Origin: JAJRRA01 sp048636595
Lineage (GTDB): Bacteria; Pseudomonadota; Gammaproteobacteria; Xanthomonadales; SZUA-36
Assembly (NCBI GenBank): GCA_048636595.1
Contig: JAIVWI010000193.1
Span: 1 to 5,125, forward strand
Reading direction: 5' to 3'
Length of the DNA stretch: 5,125 nt
In this document: in pieces, positions 1-3,600 of the stretch
Position numbering within the stretch: the first letter of the stretch is position 1
Layout of the letters: the number at the start of each line of letters is the position of its first letter
Made by a program: the position numbers and the translations under genes
The notes under the pieces: generated by a model
What the model was told of the DNA's origin: nothing
Databases searched by the model: none
Seen by the model: the letters and a program-made list of their open reading frames with translations, nothing else

Positions 1-524
1 TCAACCACTTTTCCAAATGGCGCAAAGCCGGAGGCGTCGAGAAAGCTGTTGTTGACGTAGTTGACAAAGAACTGGGCGGTGCGGGTGTCGGGCTGGGCGC
101 CCATGGCGAAGGTCACCATCCCCTTGGTATTGGATTTCTTGACCGGATCGGCGGGTATCCTCGCCTTGAGCCAAACTTTGGAGACCGCGGGATCGCCGTT
201 CATCCCGGCCTGGGCCATAAAGCCCTTGATCACCCGGAAGAAGGAGACGTTGTTGAAGTAGCCGATCGTGACCAGGTTGTAAAAGCGGTCCGCTCCATGC
301 GGCGCCCAGTCGCGGTGGACCTCGATGACGAAGTCACCGGCAGTCGTCTCCATCTTGACCTTGTACGTGTCGGGGGCCTTCGCCTTGGCCAGGCTCGGGT
401 CGAGCAGCGCGGGGTTGGGAGCCGTGGTGCCTTCCTCGGCGACCGAGACTGGGGCCAGACCGATCAGAAGGGCGCCACAGAACATTGCGGTCACGAGGTT
501 GCGGACGGAATTCGGAAAACGCAT
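1..524 (-). CDS. Exported cyclophilin-type peptidyl-prolyl cis-trans isomerase (partial, 3' end off window)
   Basis: This should catalyse cis-trans isomerisation of X-Pro bonds in exported proteins, acting in the periplasm. The first 174 codons are present with no stop before the window edge. Residues 1-29 look like a Sec signal peptide: R2/R8 in the n-region, a hydrophobic stretch around 13-24, and SVA|EE as a plausible cleavage site. A ~25-residue linker follows, and the cyclophilin fold starts near 55 with VKMETTAGDF. Family landmarks are FFRVIKGFMAQ at 95-105, with the catalytic Arg at 97 and Gln at 105, then the AQFFVN strand at 150-155 and the FGKVV strand at 170-174. The usual His of the FHRVI motif is Phe96 here. 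The start is ATG at 524-522, supported by AAGGAGA (537-531) six bases upstream. It diverges from the adaptor fragment at 728. The family is secure; a PpiA-like periplasmic role is inferred from the signal peptide. Confidence 0.93.
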   Translation of the reverse strand, partial: MRFPNSVRNLVTAMFCGALLIGLAPVSVAEEGTTAPNPALLDPSLAKAKAPDTYKVKMETTAGDFVIEVHRDWAPHGADRFYNLVTIGYFNNVSFFRVIKGFMAQAGMNGDPAVSKVWLKARIPADPVKKSNTKGMVTFAMGAQPDTRTAQFFVNYVNNSFLDASGFAPFGKVV

Positions 525-727
525 GGTGAATCTCCTTGTCAATATCGCCCTCAGGGCGCGAGGGCATTCTAACCCATGCCCCCTTCCGCCCAGTGGTGGC
601 CGTACAACGCCTGGAAACTCCTGAGAGCGCGAGCCTGAACGCAACCTCCTCGTCTCGCCGACGTAAACAACAGACGAGGGTTAGAAATCGAGATCCTGGG
701 AACAACACATTGAGTGGGGTAAGGAAA
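525..727. other. Divergent intergenic region between cyclophilin and adaptor fragment
   Basis: This 203-bp gap must carry the start signals for both flanking genes. For the leftward gene, TAGAAT (minus strand, 571-566) is a 5/6 match to a -10 box, but no convincing -35 lies 16-18 bp further up. A 6-1-6 palindrome, CGCCCT-C-AGGGCG (546-558), sits in the presumed leader of the cyclophilin gene and could be an operator or a small hairpin. For the rightward gene I see no good sigma-70 promoter. No convincing small gene is present: the open frame from 536 is only an upstream extension of the frame starting at 728. Confidence 0.4.
648..679. repeat. 8-bp inverted repeat upstream of the adaptor start
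   Basis: CCTCGTCT (648-655) and AGACGAGG (672-679) are perfect inverted arms separated by 16 bases, about 48 bp before the ATG at 728. They could form a leader hairpin or a spaced operator for the adaptor gene. No T-run follows the right arm, so an intrinsic terminator is unlikely. An 8-bp pair at this spacing can occur by chance, so function is uncertain. Confidence 0.35.
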
Positions 728-1402
728 ATGAAAAAAGCATTGTTGATTGGGTTGCCAATTGTGGCGGTTGTAGTGATTGCCGGCATCACCCTTGCGTCGA
801 GGAACCGGGGCGTCGAGGGGATCGAGGTCGAAACCGAGGGCGTGGCACGGCGGTATGTCGTACAGACCGTGAACGCCACCGGCAAGGTTCAGCCGATGAT
901 CCAGGTCAATATCTCGGCCGATGTCAGCGCCAAGATCACGCGCCTCGACGTCGAAGAAGACGCCTCGTTTGCCCACGGCCATACCTATGTGGGCCACGCA
1001 ACGGCCACTGCCGCTGGCGTGGCGGTCGAGCACGTGATCGAGCGGGACAACCTGCTGGAGAATGTGCTGGAGATTGGCGGGATTTTACGGAACCAGCTAA
1101 ACGCCGTGTTCCGCGATCATCCGCATGTCGGGGATATCCGGGGCCGGGGTTTGTTGTTGGGCATTGAATTGGTCCGGGACCGGGAAACCAGGGCGCCCAT
1201 CCGGGCCGAACTCGGCCTGCCGGAGACCATCCGGCGAACCGCAATGCACCATGGCCTGATCTGCTACCCGGGGGGCGGCACGGCCGACGGCCGGGAAGGC
1301 GCACACGTGTTGCTGGCGCCGCCGTTTATCTACCAGCAGAATCATGTAGACGAGTTGGTCAGCAAGCTACAACGTACATTCAACGACGTAAGTTTCCTGT
1401 AA
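728..1402 (+). pseudogene. Chimeric ORF: periplasmic adaptor (MacA/HlyD-like) N-terminus joined to class III aminotransferase C-terminus
   Basis: The frame encodes 224 residues. Residues 1-77 match the start of membrane fusion proteins of tripartite efflux systems: MKKALLIGLPIVAVVVIAGI is an inner-membrane anchor (about 4-23), followed by the first beta-strands with VNATGKVQP (48-56) and the strand ADVSAKITRLDVEE (64-77). In intact adaptors this strand leads into a G-D-x-V-x-K-G-Q-x-L lipoyl half-motif, an alpha-hairpin and a barrel, about 300 more residues. Here the match stops at E77 and aminotransferase sequence begins at D78. The protein therefore lacks the hairpin and everything needed to meet the outer-membrane channel and the pump. 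ATG 728 is chosen because the protein begins as adaptors do. The Shine-Dalgarno is mediocre: AAGG is too close, while GGGG at 716-719 is better spaced. The in-frame upstream extension to 536 has no family resemblance. The frame could be expressed as an anchored fusion, but I expect it to be inactive. Confidence 0.75.
959..1402 (+). pseudogene. C-terminal fragment of a class III (PLP-dependent) aminotransferase
   Basis: Residues 78-224 of the chimeric frame carry the end of a class III aminotransferase (the omega-transaminase/ornithine aminotransferase fold group). The landmarks are FAHGHTYVGHATATAAG at 81-97, which includes the Thr (T86) that in this family contacts the PLP phosphate of the partner subunit, then a helical segment, then DIRGRGLLLGIEL at 136-148 and a small C-terminal domain ending FNDVSFL. 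The preceding ~280 residues normally present are missing, including the PLP-binding Lys and the cofactor aspartate region, so transamination is not possible. The TAA stop lies in the first copy of the downstream repeat, so the last residue or two may be repeat-derived. The frame itself is undamaged, with no stops or frameshifts, which suggests a recent truncation or an assembly join. Substrate class cannot be assigned from this part. Confidence 0.82.
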
Positions 1403-1528
1403 GAGGTCCCTCGGGCCCGACTCAACTGTAAGAGGTCCCTTGGGGCCGACCGACCATGTAAGAGGTCCCTTGGGGCCGACCGCTCTGGACAGTCGCGCGC
1501 AAGCACGCTCTTACAGTAAGAGGTCCCT
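1399..1528. repeat. Array of four 13-bp direct repeats (GTAAGAGGTCCCT) filling a convergent intergenic gap
   Basis: Exact copies of GTAAGAGGTCCCT begin at 1399, 1428, 1458 and 1516, giving spacings of 29, 30 and 58. Copies 2 and 3 extend to a 26-bp identity (1427-1452 and 1457-1482) with TGGGGCCGACCG following the core; copy 1 has the related CGGGCCCGA. Each of copies 1-3 can fold as a short hairpin: GGTCC / GGGCC arms with a CTTG loop in copies 2 and 3 (1434-1447, 1464-1477) and a CTC loop in copy 1, counting one G-U pair. The array spans exactly the gap between the TAA stop at 1400-1402 and the opposing TAG stop at 1531-1529. The family is not one I can name. Possible roles are bidirectional transcription ending, 3'-end RNA protection, or a dispersed palindromic element that inserts behind stop codons. 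Confidence 0.85.
1508..1522. repeat. 7-1-7 palindrome at the last repeat copy
   Basis: CTCTTAC-A-GTAAGAG is a perfect inverted repeat with a single central base. Its right arm is the first seven bases of repeat copy 4, and its left arm is the same seven bases in opposite orientation. The array therefore ends with a head-to-head partial copy. Such an arrangement is typical of palindromic repetitive elements or of a dimer-binding site. As RNA, the one-base loop would open to a 6-bp stem with a 3-base loop. Confidence 0.6.
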
Positions 1529-2830
1529 CTATAGTTGCCCGTCACTTTCGATTTTTGAGATCTCGGTCATGATGCCGGGGTCTGAGTAACGGTTTGGGTG
1601 AAAATTACGGGCGTAGCCCGGCAGCGGTGCATCCGTCATCCAGGCGGCGCAGAGTTCACCGGCCGCGCAGGCGGCCATGGTTCCAAAACCCGACAGCGCA
1701 GCCACTGCAAAGGAACCTTCCGCCTCCAGCGGGCCAATCAGGGGCCAGTTCTCCGGAGTGCGGCTGTAATAACCCGCCATTTGCACCACCGGCGTTGGCA
1801 GCTCCTCCACGTAGGCCCTGAGGGCCGGCATGAAACGGCTTGCCCCGCGCATCACGATATTCGGAAAATCGATATCATCATCCGGCTCCCACCGTGGTTT
1901 TTCCGGGAGGCGGTTATACGCCCAGCCCAGCTTGACCTGGTCCCTGGACTCCGGCTTGATGTGAAGGCCGGCCGGAAATTCATCCAGCAGCCAGCGGTAT
2001 TCGGGGTCCTCGGATATTAGCTCGCGCTCCTCGTCGTTCCAGATTAATTTTTGTGGATCGGCAAACACGGTGAACGGCATGTCGCGCGGGACGATACACT
2101 GCGGATCACGGATCACAATTTTACGCTGCAGGAAATTCTCGATGGGCAGCTCAATGCCCAGCATGCCGGCCAGCTCAGAAGTGAACGGCCCGGCCGCCAG
2201 GACCAGTTTCTCTGCCCGCAGCGTCCCCACGGCGCCTTTGCGGCCCAACTGCAGCTCGAAGCCGCCTGAAGCAGGCTGATGGATGGCCGAGACCCTGGCC
2301 TGCAGCATCTCCACCCCCGCCCGGCGGGCTCGATCCAGCAACAGGGAGCCCAGCGCGTACACGTCAATGGTCCCGGCGCGCGGGATATGCACAACCTGAG
2401 AAATGGCATCGGATAACCAGGGGAAATCCTGTTTGATGGAATCGCGGTCGATGATGTGCACCGGCCTTAGGGTGCCATCGGATCCGCTGTCGTTTGTGTC
2501 GTCAGTCCCTCGCAAATGTTCTGAAGGGAATATCTCCCGGCCGGGTGACTCGCTGACGAAATCGTAGCCGGAAAAACGCAAGCTGAACGCATTGCTGGAT
2601 TCCGCTGCCAGTTCCTCCATCAGTTCGATGCTGCGCTCTGAGAGTGCAGCCATGCAGGGCTGCGGCCAGTAGTCACGGATATTCTCCCCCGATTTGCTGG
2701 TGGTGAGTGACAGAGGCTGCAACCTGTCGACCAGGACGACGTCTCGTTGCCCACATTTGACCGCCAGGTAGTAGGCGGTAGCGGCGCCGGCGATGCCTGC
2801 GCCGCAGATGACGATTTGGGTATTTTCCAT
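1529..2830 (-). CDS. FAD-dependent oxidoreductase, DAO family (amine/amino-acid oxidase or dehydrogenase type)
   Basis: This 433-residue flavoenzyme is predicted to oxidise a C-N bond of an amine or amino acid using FAD, in the cytoplasm; no signal peptide is seen. The Rossmann site is at the very N-terminus: beta-strand QIVICGAGIAGAATAYYL with G10-x-G12-x-x-G15, and D35 at the end of the second strand to bind ribose. TSKSGENIRDYWP (about 45-57) fits the FAD-contacting segment found in sarcosine/dimethylglycine-type relatives. The second FAD strand is KLVLAAGPFTSELA, in mid-protein. The C-terminal cap is GYYSRTPENWPLIGP followed by AALSGFGTMAACAAGEL, the usual isoalloxazine-side glycine-rich segment. 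Length is normal for the family. It is the second gene of a leftward operon, with ATG only 4 bp after the CMD stop. Its TAG stop touches the repeat array. The substrate is unknown: D-amino acid, N-methyl amino acid and opine-like compounds all remain possible. Confidence 0.88.
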   Translation of the reverse strand: MENTQIVICGAGIAGAATAYYLAVKCGQRDVVLVDRLQPLSLTTSKSGENIRDYWPQPCMAALSERSIELMEELAAESSNAFSLRFSGYDFVSESPGREIFPSEHLRGTDDTNDSGSDGTLRPVHIIDRDSIKQDFPWLSDAISQVVHIPRAGTIDVYALGSLLLDRARRAGVEMLQARVSAIHQPASGGFELQLGRKGAVGTLRAEKLVLAAGPFTSELAGMLGIELPIENFLQRKIVIRDPQCIVPRDMPFTVFADPQKLIWNDEERELISEDPEYRWLLDEFPAGLHIKPESRDQVKLGWAYNRLPEKPRWEPDDDIDFPNIVMRGASRFMPALRAYVEELPTPVVQMAGYYSRTPENWPLIGPLEAEGSFAVAALSGFGTMAACAAGELCAAWMTDAPLPGYARNFHPNRYSDPGIMTEISKIESDGQL

Positions 2831-2834
2831 GCTC

Positions 2835-3362
2835 TTACATGGTTTCCATTGGGACGCGGTAGGTTTTTATGATGGTCGCCAGGGTCATGTACATGCCAAC
2901 CGTGGCGATGATATCCAGCTGTTGGTGTTCATCGAAATGCAGGCATAGTTCCTGGTATGTCTCATCGCTGATTGCGGAATTGCGATGGCATTGGTCTGCT
3001 GCTTGCAGCAAAAGCCGGACTTCCGGCGGCCATTCTGCAGCCGCTGGTTCTTCTTTTACCCGCTGAATTTCTTCATCCGATAGCCCGGCATCCCGGCCAC
3101 GCACCACGTGGTGTTCCCATTCGTAGATGCTGTCGCAGTTTCGGGCCGTTCTGAGGATGAGTAATTCACGGTGTTTCGGTTCCAGGCTGCTGTTGGCCAC
3201 GATGTGGTTGCGGTAAGGCATCCAGGCCCGGGTCAGCGCGGCATGGTGCGCCATAATGTTATGAATATTCAAGGGCTTGCCGAGACTTCGGCGAATGCCT
3301 TCCAATTCGGCAGGCCATTGTGCAGGCGGCAGTGGTGCGAGCGATTTCTTGTCTTTGTTCAT
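2835..3362 (-). CDS. Carboxymuconolactone decarboxylase (CMD) family protein, CxxC-less type
   Basis: This 175-residue all-helical protein belongs to the CMD/AhpD-like fold group. The signature runs PKHRELLILRTARN (62-75) with E66, then CDSIYEWEHH (76-85), then an amphipathic segment ending AGLSDEEI (92-99). In AhpD-type members a CxxC pair lies seven and four residues before the conserved His. Counting back from H85, those places are Ser78 and Glu81, so the disulfide chemistry of AhpD is absent and only a single nearby Cys (C76) remains. The Y-E-W-x-x-H form is common in uncharacterised CMD proteins encoded near oxidoreductases. The start ATG at 3362-3360 has AGAGAAGG (3380-3373) ten bases upstream. 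Its TAA stop is 4 bp before the FAD oxidoreductase ATG, so the two are almost certainly co-transcribed. Its role could be a lyase/hydrolase step on, or redox handling for, the oxidase product; this is inferred from context only. Confidence 0.87.
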   Translation of the reverse strand: MNKDKKSLAPLPPAQWPAELEGIRRSLGKPLNIHNIMAHHAALTRAWMPYRNHIVANSSLEPKHRELLILRTARNCDSIYEWEHHVVRGRDAGLSDEEIQRVKEEPAAAEWPPEVRLLLQAADQCHRNSAISDETYQELCLHFDEHQQLDIIATVGMYMTLATIIKTYRVPMETM

Positions 3363-3461
3363 GTCACGATGACCTTCTCTTGTTGGCCCATTGTCTGGTT
3401 AGCCGCGTCTTTTCATCAGGGATACTTTACGCGATTTCCTGCGTACTCAGCGAGCCAAATT

Positions 3462-3483
3462 GTTATTGATCAGGATGATAAAC
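3462..3483. promoter_or_regulatory. Imperfect 22-bp dyad, possible operator
   Basis: GTTATTGATCAGGATGATAAAC reads as an imperfect inverted repeat: GTT/AAC ends, an inner ATC/GAT pair and further matches, 14 of 22 positions symmetric. It touches the leftward candidate -10 box at 3488-3483, a place where a repressor could act. It only loosely resembles a Fur box, so iron control is not claimed. Confidence 0.25.
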
Positions 3484-3511
3484 TTATAAGAATCCGCTTC
3501 CGGGTTTTAAA
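3483..3511 (-). promoter_or_regulatory. Candidate sigma-70 promoter for the CMD/FAD operon
   Basis: On the minus strand, TTTAAA (3511-3506, 4/6 to the -35 consensus) and TATAAG (3488-3483, 5/6 to the -10) are separated by exactly 17 bp. Transcription would start near 3476, giving a leader of about 110 bases before the CMD ATG at 3362. The region is AT-rich, so chance matches are easy. No better pair was found on this strand in the gap. Confidence 0.35.
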
Positions 3512-3586
3512 AAAATGTTAAATTTGCGTTGCACTCATCGCCCGAATTAACGCATAGTAATAAAGGGCACATAAAAACTAAAGACA

Positions 3587-3594
3587 GAGGAGAG
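3587..3594 (+). promoter_or_regulatory. Ribosome binding site of the TonB receptor gene
   Basis: GAGGAGAG includes AGGAG (3588-3592), eight bases before the ATG at 3601. This strong, well-spaced site fixes the start and agrees with the signal peptide that begins at that ATG. Confidence 0.8.
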
Positions 3595-3600
3595 ACCACA

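Larger units (their letters stand above)
3363..3600. other. AT-rich divergent control region between the CMD/FAD operon and the TonB receptor
   Basis: This 238-bp gap separates two divergent transcription units and is visibly richer in A and T than the coding sequence around it, notably 3455-3590 with a TTTTAAAAAAA run at 3505-3515. It holds a candidate leftward promoter (3511-3483), an imperfect dyad at 3462-3483 and the receptor's ribosome binding site. For the rightward gene only a weak promoter can be proposed: TTGCAC (3529-3534) and CATAGT (3553-3558) with an 18-bp spacer. The rightward frame crossing 3171-3521 is a shadow of the CMD gene and not a gene. Confidence 0.6.

Noticed and set aside
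536..727. N-terminal extension of the chimeric frame to the ATG at 536
   Set aside because: The added 64 residues look like non-coding translation, while the adaptor signature and membrane anchor begin at the ATG at 728.
334..885. Leftward 183-residue frame
   Set aside because: It overlaps the cyclophilin and the adaptor in other frames. The cyclophilin frame ending at 524 has clear homology and a good ribosome binding site.
936..1304. Leftward 122-residue frame opposite the aminotransferase fragment
   Set aside because: It is an Arg/Pro/Gly-rich composition typical of an antisense shadow in GC-rich DNA; the plus frame has recognisable aminotransferase motifs.
1487..1499. A degenerate fifth repeat copy at the place expected from the 29-bp period
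   Set aside because: The bases there match the 13-mer at too few positions to be called a copy.
1399..1528. CRISPR array
   Set aside because: The repeat is only 13 bp, the 'spacers' share sequence with each other (copies 2 and 3 are identical over 26 bp), spacing is 29, 30 and 58, and no cas gene is visible.
1399..1531. Classical intrinsic terminator
   Set aside because: Hairpins exist in the repeats but none is followed by a T-run in either direction, so termination activity is only a hypothesis.
1342..1545. 67-residue leftward frame through the repeat array
   Set aside because: It is a translation of the repeat units themselves (recurring SAPRDLL-like blocks), with no family resemblance, and it overlaps both neighbouring gene ends.
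2835..3362. AhpD alkylhydroperoxidase assignment for the CMD protein
   Set aside because: The CxxC cysteines required for that chemistry are absent.
3171..3521. Rightward 116-residue frame ending in the control region
   Set aside because: It is mostly antisense to the CMD gene with no recognisable motif and no ribosome binding site.
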